A DNA stretch of 64,000 bases, from NCBI GenBank assembly GCA_014529385.2, contig CM043943.1, forward strand, positions 102,095,855-102,159,854, written 5' to 3'. Shown in pieces: positions 19,806 through 30,679 of this stretch. The notes beneath the pieces are model-generated. The model was not told where the DNA came from. It ran no database searches and saw only the letters and a list, made by a program, of their open reading frames with translations. Position numbers and translations under genes: made by a program. Position 1 is the first letter of the stretch. Each line of letters opens with the position of its first letter. Source of the stretch: Adiantum capillus-veneris. Its lineage: Eukaryota > Streptophyta > Polypodiopsida > Polypodiales > Pteridaceae.

Positions 19806-22800
19806 CTCGCACTCGCAGAAGAGAGATTGGTGAATCCTCCCAAAACGCACCACCCGTCCTTCTATTCTGATTTTTTCCTCCAAAAGCCTACGACCTCTCA
19901 AAATAGCCGCTTTTCTATTTTTGGCGTTCGATCGATTCAACTTGCGCGCCAATATACCTGCGAGAACAAGGTTAAAACGTGATCGCGAAGCGATCCGTAG
20001 AGGTTAGATTTTTTTGTTTTGTGTTGTTTTTTTTGTTTATAAGTCCACAAATTTTTCAGCTGTCTTCAACTGAACATAACTCCCAAACGGAGCCAAAACA
20101 GCCCAAGTCCGTCTCACACAATTTTGTTGCCCTCGCTGCGCTCTTCGACGGCTATGTGATGGAAAATTTCCATAGCCTACTCTGATTTGCTGAAAATCAA
20201 CCTGCAAAACAGCATTTTCTACAAAAACGATGCAAAAACAGCAAATCCAACTTTTTTCTTAATCTTTGGCCCTCAACGAGCATCAAAACATCAAAATATC
20301 TAAAGACTCAAAGAACCAAAGTTGTTCCTTATAACGCACGCTTCAATCTCTTCATACATCACTTTTTCAAAATCCCACGTTAACACCTTCAAAAATGCCC
20401 AAAAAGTGCCTTCTGGATCAAAAAAACTTTATTGGACGAAAACAATCCACACATCCTTCTACACAGTGGACTAACTTTAAAACGACCAAAACTTCCTAGA
20501 AAAAAAAATTTATTACTAAAACAACTCAAAATCAAGTCTTGTTACATATAATTTGTCACTCTACTTGGGAGAATGAAATGGTCTAAAGAGCAAACATGCT
20601 TGCGGTAGCCTCTTTATTTGGGCATTCGAACGTCTTGTGACCTTGCTCACCGCAACGAAAACATAACCCAAATCTCCTTGCTCGTTCTAGAAAAGCAGGA
20701 TCATGTTGCCACCGCAGCGGTTATCGTCTTCTTTGATTCTGATTTGCATCATTTTGACCCAAATTTTGATTGCGGTTGTTTACAGCATTCTGACCCAAAT
20801 TTTGATTGCGGTTGTTTACAGCATTCTGAATTGTACTCTGATTTCGATTGAAATTCTGATTCTGATTTGAAAAATTATTAGGTGGTCTTCTCTGATTATT
20901 TGTAAAATTCCTTCGGGGAAACTCAGTGTATTTCTGAAAAGGCCTATTCTGCATTCTATGCCCAATAGGTATAATTCTGCTTGGAGTAGGGTTGCGGCTC
21001 TCATACTTCACCTTCTTCTCATTATTTTTGGCCTTCCCAATAGCATCCAGAAAATCGGTAGCCCCTGCACCCTTTACTTGATAATATAGATCTTTACGCA
21101 GTCCTTCGATAAATTTGTTTGTCAACGCCTCTCCTTCTACTTCCGGTGCATACTTGTGAAGTCCCAAAAACTTCTCCTTATACTCATGTACAGTGAGACT
21201 TGGCTCGTCCTCAGGTTGCTTCTGAAACTTGTAAAACTCCATCTTTTTATCCATCTCATAGTGTGGAGAACAGTACCTTTTATACGCTTGCGTTTTAAAT
21301 TCCTCCCAAGTGATTGGAGTAACCTTTGTTCGCAGTTTAAGGTATTCTTTACACCAAAGATTTGCGGTTTGTCGAAGACGAACAACTGCAACCTTTGCTT
21401 TTGCCTCTTCAGAGAACTTCTTCAATGCAAAATAATCTTCTAACTCTTCAATCCATGCTTCGAGATCTTCACCAGTTTTCTCGATGCCATTAAACTCGTT
21501 AATCTTTGCCTTCTTGAAGACTTGCTGCAAAGCTGCCCTTTCAAAATCTTCATCTACATCTTCTTCATCACATTTCCTTCTTCGTCCTCTCCTTTCATTA
21601 CTTTCCGCTTCGCTGTCATTCCGCTCTCTTTCGTGTGGATGACCTCGACGTCCATCACCACCGTTCCCATCATCATCATCTCCATCATCACCACCATCAC
21701 CACCACCGGGTGCCCCAACGCCCACACGTTGATTATTGTTTCCTGGTGGAATAGCATGGTTTGCGTCTTCCTGTTCGCCATTAATTTCCACATAGATATC
21801 AGGGTCTCGTGTTGCTTTGCCCCGCAGAGCCTCAGCACGCTCTCGATTTTGAAATTTCCAGATCCTCTCGTAGTCGTCGAATCAGGTCTTCTTGCTCTTT
21901 TATCTTCTTCTCGTATCGGTCCAAGTCCAGAATCAACTGCTTGCTCTGATACCAATTGTCACAGGAACCGAATAATAGAGATAGACAGCAAAACAGAGGA
22001 ATAAATCTTTGTATTGATAGTGTTTGATACAACAGAGGAGCAAAATATATGGGCGCACTCCGTTGTACGGAGCTCGAACCTCTCGACCACCCCCGAGCTT
22101 CAATTCGCTTCCATGCAGCGTCTCACTCGCACTCGCAGAAGAGAGATCGGTGAATCCTCCCAAAACGCACCACCCGTCCTTCTATTCTGATTTTTCCTCC
22201 AAAAGCTTGTGACCTCTCAAAATAGCCGCTTTTCTATTTTTGGCGTTCGGTCGACTCGACTTGCGCGCCAATATACCTGCGAGAACAAGGTAAAAACGTG
22301 AAGCGATCTGTAGAGGTTAGATTTTTTTGTTTTGTGTTGTTTTTTTTTTTTAAGTCCACAAATTTTTCAGCTGTCTTCAACTGAACATAACTCCCAAACG
22401 GAGCCAAAACAGCCCAAGTCCGTCTCACACAATCTTGTTGCCCTCGCTGTGCTCTTTGACGGCTATGTGATGGAAAATTTCCATAGCATTTTCTACAAAA
22501 ACGATGCAAAAACAGCAAATCCAACTTTTTTCTTAATCTTTGGCCGTCAACGAGCATCAAAACATCAAAATCTCTAAAGACTCAAAGAACCAAAGTTGTT
22601 CCTTATAACGCAGGCTTCAATCGCTTCATACACCACTTTTTCAAAATCCTACGTTAACACCTTCAAAAATGCCCCAGAAAGTGCCTTCCGGATCAAAAAA
22701 CTTTTATTGGACGAAAACAATCCACACATCCTTCTACCCAGTGGACTAACTTTAAAACTACCAAAACTTCCTAGAAAACAAAATTTATTACTAAAACACC

Positions 22801-22892
22801 TCAAAATCAAGTCTTGTTACATATAATTTGTCACTCTACTTGGGAGAATGAAATGGTCTAAAGAGCAGACATGCTTGCAGTAGCCTCTTTCT
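19806..22892 (-). mobile_element. TR-GAG array, right part (partial LTR, gag copy 5, LTR, remnant)
   Basis: The array resumes inside an LTR (19806-20546, start missing), continues through gag copy 5 and a primer site (TGGTATCAGAGC, minus strand, about 21943-21954), and a complete but deleted LTR at 21957-22821. That LTR is about 865 bp: it lacks a segment after CCATAGC and has lost the GATCGC hairpin. From 22822 to about 22892 there is only the piece normally found between LTR and gag (GTCACTCTACTTGGGAGAAT...AGCCTCTTT); then homology ends. The left unit fragment (ending in gag) and the right fragment (starting in LTR) are not adjacent positions of one unit, so sequence was lost when the chromovirus block arrived or was rearranged. 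Confidence 0.8.
20583..21956 (-). pseudogene. gag: TR-GAG gag copy 5, frameshifted
   Basis: Full-length Gag region with the same domains as copies 2 and 3. The N-terminal 60 or so codons (21840-21956) are in one frame. A one-base insertion in CTCGATTTTGAAATT near 21845 shifts to the frame that then runs to the shared TAA at 20721-20723 and on through the CCHC knuckle to TAG at 20583-20585. Two copies of the 36-bp Asn/Gln unit are present. A conserved Trp is Cys in the LWCKEYLKLR segment. It is not translatable as one protein. Confidence 0.8.
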
Positions 22893-23115
22893 ATTTGAAT
22901 TTGTGGATTTGAGATACTACGTTGGGAGCTATGCCTCTTTTCAAAAATTCTTTGATAAATTCCTCAAATAGCTCCTCTAGCATCTCAAAATCTCATTTTT
23001 TCATTTAGTCAAATCATGTCGCTGCATCGTATTCTAGAGTTAGTCCAAAACCTATAAACTGAGTCACAAAGTTCGATACTTCTTCTGCTTGAATTACTCT
23101 TCTAAAAGCTTCCAC
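22893..23115 (-). pseudogene. Coding-like remnant interrupted by the 10.25 kb element
   Basis: On the minus strand this stretch reads as protein-like fragments: VEAFRRVIQAEEVSNF, then TQFIGFGLTLEYDAAT followed by stops, then LEELFEEFIKEFLKRGIAP ending HKFK-stop next to the TR-GAG remnant. Rejoining across the insertion (target GTGAT) extends it upstream into 33378 onwards with FTKDRYERDHVEAFRR. I infer a decayed element gene, perhaps a gag, but I cannot name the family. Confidence 0.35.
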
Positions 23116-23120
23116 GTGAT

Positions 23121-24185
23121 TGTTGAAAGGTCAACCTTTCAACAACGCTTCCACAAAGATTCCATAAAGATCGCTCAAAGATTCTCTAAAGATTCCAAAT
23201 AAAGATGCTGATGAAGTGATGAAGACGAAGATGGATACTGTAATGTGAAGATACAAGCTCATGGACATCATCAAATATCCCGTTATTATCATTTTGAGCC
23301 ATTACGGCCACTTTTATAATGTTTACGAGAACTTCATATTTTAAGTCAGCAATTGTATTGAGGCCACAGATACTTGTTGGATGAGCAAAGCCAGCTCACG
23401 GTGTTGTAATTAATCTCTATAGAAGCCTAGGGACAAATAAGGTCATTTTGGTCGGACATTAGGTTTTCTAAGGCTTAGTATATAAGCCAAAACCTAAAGC
23501 TTTGTAAAGAGACTTCTAATAAATCTAATCTTCCGTGTCGTTGGGATACTGGGAGAGAGTGAGAGCTTGTGTGTGTGTGCTACAGGAGCTACGGTGGTCG
23601 GAATCGCAAACGGAGAGCAGTAGTGTGTTGCCCACGAGGAGATCTACGCGTTGATGCTTACATCACCCGCGTTTGTCTGTGTTTTGGCAGATTCACCCGC
23701 GAGCTACTTTTGGAGATTTGGTGAGTACCTGTTGTCCGTTTTTGCATTTCAGCATATCCACGCGATCAGAGCGAGTAGAGCTACACATTAGGCACTTTAG
23801 TTTTTAGAAACGTCGACCTGCAAAAACCGGCCAGACATCCTACGCGTTTTCTGCACGGTGGGTATTGAGTAGGTTTTTTTGGTCACGAACCTTAGGGAGA
23901 GTGGCCTATTGGTGTTGATAGGATATCCTTCAAGTTTCGTAATGTTTCGAGAACGTCTAATGGGCTTTTGGCTTGCGGTAGCATCATAGGAGACTCTCAC
24001 ATTCACAAAACCAATGCATGTAGATTTGATATCTCTGTAGGAAGTAGTCATTAGTCGGTCAAGTAGAGGTTGACACCCTTTGATTGCTTCCACGTGCCTG
24101 CGGGTCGAGCTTCGTCCTCAGTTGACATTATACGTTAGGTGAGTTCTCGCTATGCTGACGTCCGTCACGGCGTATCCGTCCAACA
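23121..24185 (+). repeat. 5' LTR of the 10.25 kb element
   Basis: 1065-bp LTR. Its first 24 bases form a hairpin: TGTTGAAAGG, loop TCAA, CCTTTCAACA. A TATA box (TATATAA, 23479-23485) and a candidate polyadenylation signal (AATAAA, 23518-23523) give a plausible U3/R layout. At 23833 it contains AGACATCCTACGCG, one arm of the palindrome that recurs in the leader. It ends CCAACA. Confidence 0.9.
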
Positions 24186-24186
24186 T

Positions 24187-24204
24187 TGGCGCCGCTGCCG
24201 GGGA
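24187..24204 (+). promoter_or_regulatory. Primer-binding site, tRNA-Asp type
   Basis: TGGCGCCGCTGCCGGGGA, one base after the LTR. It is complementary to the 3' end of plant tRNA-Asp except for one position (GCTG where GTTG is expected, a possible G-U pair). It confirms the LTR boundary and the plus orientation. Confidence 0.85.
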
Positions 24205-27037
24205 CGAGAGTCCTAAGTAGGTGACCGAGACTAGTCCTTGAGGATAGAGGTCCCTCTGGCTTGCCAGAGTACTATTTTACATTTAGATAGGATCAGAGGG
24301 TGGTGGAATCTCTAGGTCTTAGGAGGAGTCTAGGGAGCGTGCGTCTGGCGTGGATCTTCCGTCTTAGGTAGTATTAGGTAGTAGTAGGTTGTGGTGTAGA
24401 GAGTAGGAGTTGGAGTGGTAGATGTGGTGGTAGGTTGACTTGAGAGTCCGTGTGAGGCCAGGAAGCAACCAAGACATCAAAATCACCATCTCACATTGAT
24501 GAGTAGGAGTAAGGTAAGTAGGATATCTTGATTGTTGATCTAGAGTACTTTATGCATGTCTTATTTGCTGTTAGGCTCATCAGAGAAGTGGAAACACTAA
24601 GTAGGAAAGACTGTAAGTTGTGTTTGGAAGCTGATTTGAAGTCCAAAAGTTTCTGTGATTATTGCTGAGAGCTCTACAGAGCATAGGGAATAATACTGCC
24701 AGAAAAAAATTGCATTTTAAGACAATAGACATCCTATGCGTAGGATGTCTCTAGGGCACTTTTGGTAGGGAATTTGGGAAAACTGAGGTTACCAATGGGT
24801 TCAGAGGGTAGGTTTTACCCTAGAAACATATTGACTTGAGTGTTTTTTCCTATTTTTGTTGACCAAAAGCCAAAAGGCGGAGTCAGAAAACGTAAAATTT
24901 CAGCAAAGGCTTAATTGAGTGATTTTTACATGTTTTTGCAATTGTGAAGAATACTTGCACTTGCAGAGAGCATAAGGAAGAATTATGGACACTTCAGTCT
25001 GAAAAAATAAGCAGTAGACATCCTACGCGTAGGATGTCTACAGGGTGATCTGGGCATTTTTTTTAAAATCTGAGGTTACTAGTGTGTTTAGAAGGTAGGT
25101 TTTACCCTATTTTCACCTGGAAAGTGGAAATTTGACCAAATTTTGACAGATCAAAGCCAAAAGACGAGAATTGCCAGACATTCTACCCAAATTGCGTCGA
25201 AAGCCTAATTTTGAGACCAAACCATAGGATGACTCCATAGGCATGTTCTAAATGTTGTATTGAGTGCATGTGATAAATTTTATCTCATTTGGGTCAGTGA
25301 AAGTGAATATTGAACAGACTTTAGCGTTTTTGGACAGACAAAAGGCAAGAATAGCTAGTTTTGGGGTCTTTTGAAATCCAAACCAAAATCTAAGCATACC
25401 ACTGGGTTGCTGACATCAAGGGGAAGCTTTGGGTCAAGTCTGGGGTCAAACAGGCCAAAAAGACATCCTTCGTGTAGGATGTCATATGTGTGATTTTGCA
25501 CTCCAAACGTAATTTTGAGCATACCAATGTGATCAACACCTTAAGGAGAGTTTGTGGTTCAAATTTGGGGCAATTCTAAGCAGTTAGACATACTACGCGT
25601 AGGATGTCTAATGCATGATTTAGAGGCAAAATTCAAATTGTGGACATAGCAGGGTGTTGTATTGCCTTAGGCAAGCCTCCTAGTCAAATTTGGTCCAATT
25701 TGGAGCTGATTTGACTTGGAAATTCATCAGGAAACAGACATCAGGCTTTTGGAACAGATTCTTGATCATTTGACCAACCTATAGGTGTCAGAATCAAAAA
25801 GTAAAAATAGTTGTGAGTTTAGCACATCAAGGGGAAGCTACAGTGCAAGTTTGGTCAAAATTTGAGCAGTTAAACATCCTACGCGTAGGATGTCTTTAGC
25901 TTGATTTAGGACTCCAAACCAACCTATGAGAACACCACTGTGATCAACACATCAAGGAGAAGCTGGGGTGAAAATTTCAAGTCATTCTGAGCAAAAAGAC
26001 ATCCTACGGGTAGAATGTCTCAAGGCCATTTTTAGGTCCAAATTAAAATTTGAGCATACCATTGTGTTGCTGGACTTAAGGGGAGTCTCTGGACCAAATT
26101 TTGTTAAATTCTGAGCATATAGACATCCTACGTGTAGGATGTCTCTAGGCCAGTTTTAGGGTCCAACTGTAACTTTGACCATACAGAAGTGTTCACAGTG
26201 TCACAGAGATCCCAAATCTTTTTTCAAAATTGAATTTGGACTCATTTTGACCAGTCTAAACTGCATTTCACTGTTTTGGCCATAACTTTCACAAACGGTA
26301 TCAGATTGGAAAAGTTTTTATATCAAAACGTAGCCTGAGAGTGACTCTACAGATCTTAGAGCAAAACTTGAACTAAATGCATGCCGACGGCAACCATTTA
26401 GGTCAACTTTGAAAAAAAACATCGTTTCAGGCCTCAAAATGCATTCGGAAGTCAGGAGTGTCTAAAACCGACAGTTCGAAAGAATTGTGAGAAAACGGTC
26501 ACGGTTTTGAAGACTGCTAAGTTAGCAGATTGAAATTATCTTTTGGGAAAACCATTGGTCACCCGCCGCTGGAAGGTGCTTAAGGAACAAGTGTGGCCAT
26601 CAAAGGTACATCAAGGATTTTTGCATTCATTGTGAAAAAGTTTGCCAGCTAAATAGAATTTTGCAGATTGTGTGCTAAAGTGAACACAGGTTAGCTCCAC
26701 TCAAGAATTGCTACAAAGGGAGAAGTCATTGCAGTAGAGTGGTAAGTTGCATAACTTATCACAGTGATTCCACTAGATCGAGGCCTGCTAAAAAGCTCTA
26801 GGAAAAGCAAGCAGCCAGAGAAGACAGTATCAGTCTTGGCAAGCAAGGGAGCTAAGAAGTTCAAGCAGTGCAAGCAAATCCCAATTCAAAAAACTCAGAG
26901 ATTAAGACATCCACAAAAGCTGAAGAACCTCAAGAGAAAAAGACCGACACAAGGGTGCTAATAATTTTTATTAGCATTGAGGCAAGCAATTAGAGCTATC
27001 ACTAAACAGGTACAATAAGGGAGTCAAGACGAAAACA
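24205..27037 (+). other. Long leader with palindrome array and degenerate 125-160 bp tandem repeats
   Basis: No credible ORF. From about 24700 to 26160 the leader is built of imperfect repeats of about 125 bp (sometimes 160 bp) that share text such as TTTTGAGCATACCA, ATCAAGGGGAAGCT and AATTCTGAGCA. Seven of them carry the palindrome described separately. From 26160 to 27037 the sequence is unique. The position between primer site and gag is where plant LTR elements carry packaging and dimerisation signals. Confidence 0.75.
24727..26144 (+). repeat. Seven copies of a 24-bp palindrome centred on ACGCGT
   Basis: Half-site AGACATCCTACG followed immediately by its reverse complement. Copies: 24727-24750, 25016-25039 (perfect, extending to 28 bp at 25014-25041), 25461-25484, 25586-25609, 25872-25895, 25997-26020 and 26121-26144. 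Core variants are ATGCGT, ACGCGT (three times), TCGTGT, ACGGGT and ACGTGT. Decayed half-sites also occur near 25176 (AGACATTCTACC) and 25736 (AGACATCAGGC). In RNA each copy could fold into a hairpin; in DNA each is a symmetric protein-binding-type site. The function is unknown. Confidence 0.9.
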
Positions 27038-30000
27038 ATGGCGTCTCAAAGGAATCAGACCATTCAGGAAGAAGCCTCAAGTACGTCCACAGATATTACA
27101 AGAGAGCAAATTCGGATCAATCTGATTGGATACTACAAAGGACTGCCATGCCATGAGGATGTCAATCAGAATTTGTACATCAAGACAAAGAAAGATACAG
27201 AGGAAACTCGGACATCTCAATATGTGGAAGTTGAAACAGCAAAGAATGTACTACACCCACATCCAAATTTCATGGAAGACTGTCTGGGATCAATTTACAT
27301 GAGGCACGGAAAATACATCGACAATGAGATAGAAATTTTGTACAAGGATCAACTTACAGAACTCTACACATATCCTCCAAGTATTTTTTTGTACAAAGCA
27401 CAAGATGGAAAATAGAAGTTTGGTACCCTCTATGGAGACGAAGACGGTCGATACTACAGGGCTGTCACAAGTCATGAAGCTCATGTAGAAAACAATCATT
27501 ACTGTACAGCACAAGCGTTTGGCTCAAGAGGAGAAGACTACATGTCTAAAGGTGGTAATGTATACCATCTCGTCATGGGTTTACCTCTAACTACGCACCT
27601 GGAAGAATTGACACCTACGGCTGTCACTACACAAACGAGTGACACACCACATGACACACAACAAGGCACAACACAAGACACAACATGGAAAGACACAACA
27701 CAACTCTCGTGCACTGCACCAGCACAAGAGGTACCAGCTATGAAGATAGCCCAACTTCAAAAAGAACTAGCTTGGTCTCAAGAGCTACTTAACAAAGCAC
27801 AAGAAGTCATATCATCAGGCATTAAACAAATGCCAACATCAGATATGAAACCCGCTCGGATGGTGGGAGTTCAAACTTAACAAAGAGACCCTATATCTTC
27901 AAGAGCGGGATTAAGAAGTCCAGTTTTACAAGAAGCAGTGTCCTTTTCAGGAGTTCGAGTGGAATTTCAAGAAGCATTGGAAGATGCCGAGCCAGAGGAG
28001 ATACCACTGGAAATTCACAATACCCAATGTAAAAGGTCAGGTCAAGATATCATTGTGGTTGACAAATACGATAGGAACTATGAAATAGCCAATGTGAGAA
28101 ATCTGGATGGGTTTAGCAATTGTGGGCAACCTGTAAGTCACATACTTGGACCCTGTCCAAAAGCACCATCAAGGGAAACGGGAAACAAAAATTCGGTTCA
28201 ATCTTCACCCTCGGTGCAGAACTCGCCAAGATCAACTCGGAAACATATCCCTAAGGCTATGTAGAAGCCTCACGCCAAAGACCATATACTGATGGAAGAA
28301 TTAGCATTACAACTGCTAGAAAGCATGGATAGTGATTTGATCTTGTATGCAAGCAATAATGGAAGTTATTTTCAGCTTCTCAAGGATAAGACGATGAAGG
28401 ATAAAGAGACAAAGCCAGTGGATACACCTAAGTCAGTCGTAATCTACAGGTTCATGCATGCAAAGAAGAGTTCATATCTGTATCTAGATACCACAGGAAA
28501 CCATTATCAACAGTATTATGGAGAGCTGCCTCGTCCAAAGGGTGCACATGTTGAGATAACAACATATTGCGACCAATGTGCCATTGGTCATTTAGTGAAG
28601 GACTGCCTAGTAAAGCTCTACATGGAAAAGAAGAAGCAACAAGCCAAAAGAAAAGTTCAGACAGTGACAATAAGGGAACGGAATAAGGAATCCCCAACAA
28701 GATCCCCGGAAAAGAAGTAGATCTTGTCGCATAGCACAAAAGATAGCCTGAAGACACAGTTGCTTGAAGTCAAGGGTGTCAACGACATTATCATAGAGAA
28801 TCAGGATTTCAAAAAAGATCAATTGACTCAGTTGATTCAAGATCGTTTAAGGAACCTCTGTGAGGACAAGTCAGAGCATCCACAAGGTGATGAAGATGAA
28901 GCTCGTAGTTCAAGGTTCGAGAGCCAAAGAAGCCAAGATTCTGATGATAGTGAGCCAACGCAAGAAGAGGTGGCAGAGGTAACAAAAAATCTTAGTGCCA
29001 CATCACAAGTGGAAGACATGCAAATAAAGTCAATGGATGAAGCTGAAAGTCTACCAAATAAATTTTCTATTATGGACTCTTCATTGGTGATTGAACAAAT
29101 CAAAGAGTATGAGAAGCTAAAAGAAGATGTAACTGAATACATACAATGCACAGAAGAACAGGAAATGACTGAGTCCAAGATTGACTACCAAGGACAAGCA
29201 ATACATGATATGAATGAATATTTTCAAGAAGAGACTCTACAAAAACACATGGAACAATGGAAACCAAAGGCCACGGTGACCATTGCATCAAAAGAAGAGA
29301 GTAAACCTCAACATCCTGCTACACAAGCTTCAAAACATTTCCAAGAAGAAAAGTCACCATTGAATGACCTTCAAGTGCTAGAAGAAGTAAATAGTGACAG
29401 AGAGCTTCTAAAATCGAGAATCAAGGCTTCATAGTCAGAAACTAGCAATAAACACCAACAAGCAGCTACTATAGTAGAAGATAGTAAGCACTTGGGACAT
29501 GCTACAACCAGTCAAATGACAAAGAAGTTCAACATACAAGAGGATGACAAAGCCTTCAAGGCACAAAAGTCTAAGAAAAGTACCAAAAGCAAAGAGGACA
29601 TCAGTTATTTGACAGCCAACAAGAAGATTAAATTCTCGTTGGATGTGCATGAGAAACTGAAATTCGATTTTACAGCAGAGATAGATTGCACTGCCACGAC
29701 TAATGTCATGTCTTATGGGTTGTGGTTACTTCTAGATAAGCCAAAACTGTATGAAATTCAGGTACAGGTTCCTATATCACATGGAATAGCCATCACAAGT
29801 TTAGGGATTGCGAAAGCTACCCTTAAACTACAGTCAAAGGTAGTCAAAGACAAATTCCTAGTGGTGGATTCATTGAAAATGAGTACACATTTGATTTTGT
29901 CCAAGCACTGGGCAAAAACATTGGCAGAAGAACCTGAATTTTCAACAATGGTCATCACGACTAGCTCTCAAGAAATCCATCCTACTACTGCTCCAAGATT

Positions 30001-30679
30001 ATCGTCTTCCGACAAAGGCAAAGCCAAAATGAGCCCACAAATGTCCTACCAACAGAAGAAACCCATTAAATCAGATTCTTCAATCCAGCCCCGAAAAGTT
30101 CAAGACAGAGCTTCGACATCAACTGGCCACATTCTTCCACATGAAAGACAGAATCCAAAGAAAATCTTTCAACCAAAATACCCTACACTACGAGATCATC
30201 GTCGACAAAAATCTTCAAAGGTCTACATCAAAGCTGAAGAAATCAAGGTCAAGCACCCAATAGGGGTAAATGATCCTAGCCGATTGACGAAAGGTAAACA
30301 CATGGGATGGATAGCCTCCCACTATAGCTTAGCAGAGCAAGGCTAATATGAGGGTCAAAAGAAACTTTGGTTACCAAAACCACAGACCTCGGCTTATGTG
30401 GTGGATAAAGGTTTCAGAAAGAATCCCCAAAAGCAACAAAGCTCATATTTATATCGCCAAAGGAGACCAACCAACAAGGCTCGCCAAAGGGATGAAGGAA
30501 ATTTCAAATCCAACTGGCCTTCATACCAACATAGGACTTCATCGATAAATAATCCCAAAAATGGCACTCTTGTACATCTCAATACGACATCAAAAACATC
30601 ATGGGAACTGCCATCTACAATTCTCAAGCACAAGGTTACTATCAAGGAAATCGGAGAATCTCGCTACCAAAGATGCTAG
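27038..30679 (+). pseudogene. Gag/protease-like frame of the 10.25 kb element, six in-frame stops, no frameshift
   Basis: One continuous frame of 1214 codons from the ATG of MASQRNQTIQEEASS. It is broken only by stops: TAG 27413, TAA 27878, TAG 28262, TAG 28718, TAG 29432, TAA 30344. I do not recognise the N-terminal domain (IGYYKGLPCHEDV ... GTLYGDEDGRYYRAV). Two degenerate zinc knuckles follow: SNCGQPVSHILGPCP near codons 360-373 (first Cys replaced by Ser, spacing off by one), and CDQCAIGHLVKDC at codons 511-523 (one residue short). An acidic linker follows, then a retropepsin-like block around Asp883 (AEIDCTATTNVMS), with Thr where the catalytic Gly is expected, and a later SLGIAKATLKL / LILSKHWAK pattern. 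I infer Gag plus protease without Pol. Family assignment is uncertain. Confidence 0.65.

Noticed and set aside
1-22892. Dismissing the tandem organisation as pure assembly artefact
   Set aside because: Units differ by substitutions, indels, 36-bp repeat number and private stops, so they are distinct copies; only the near-identical chromovirus halves still need read support.
24727-26144. CRISPR-like interpretation of the spaced palindromes
   Set aside because: Spacing is irregular (124-445 bases), the spacers are themselves related repeats, and the context is a plant retroelement.
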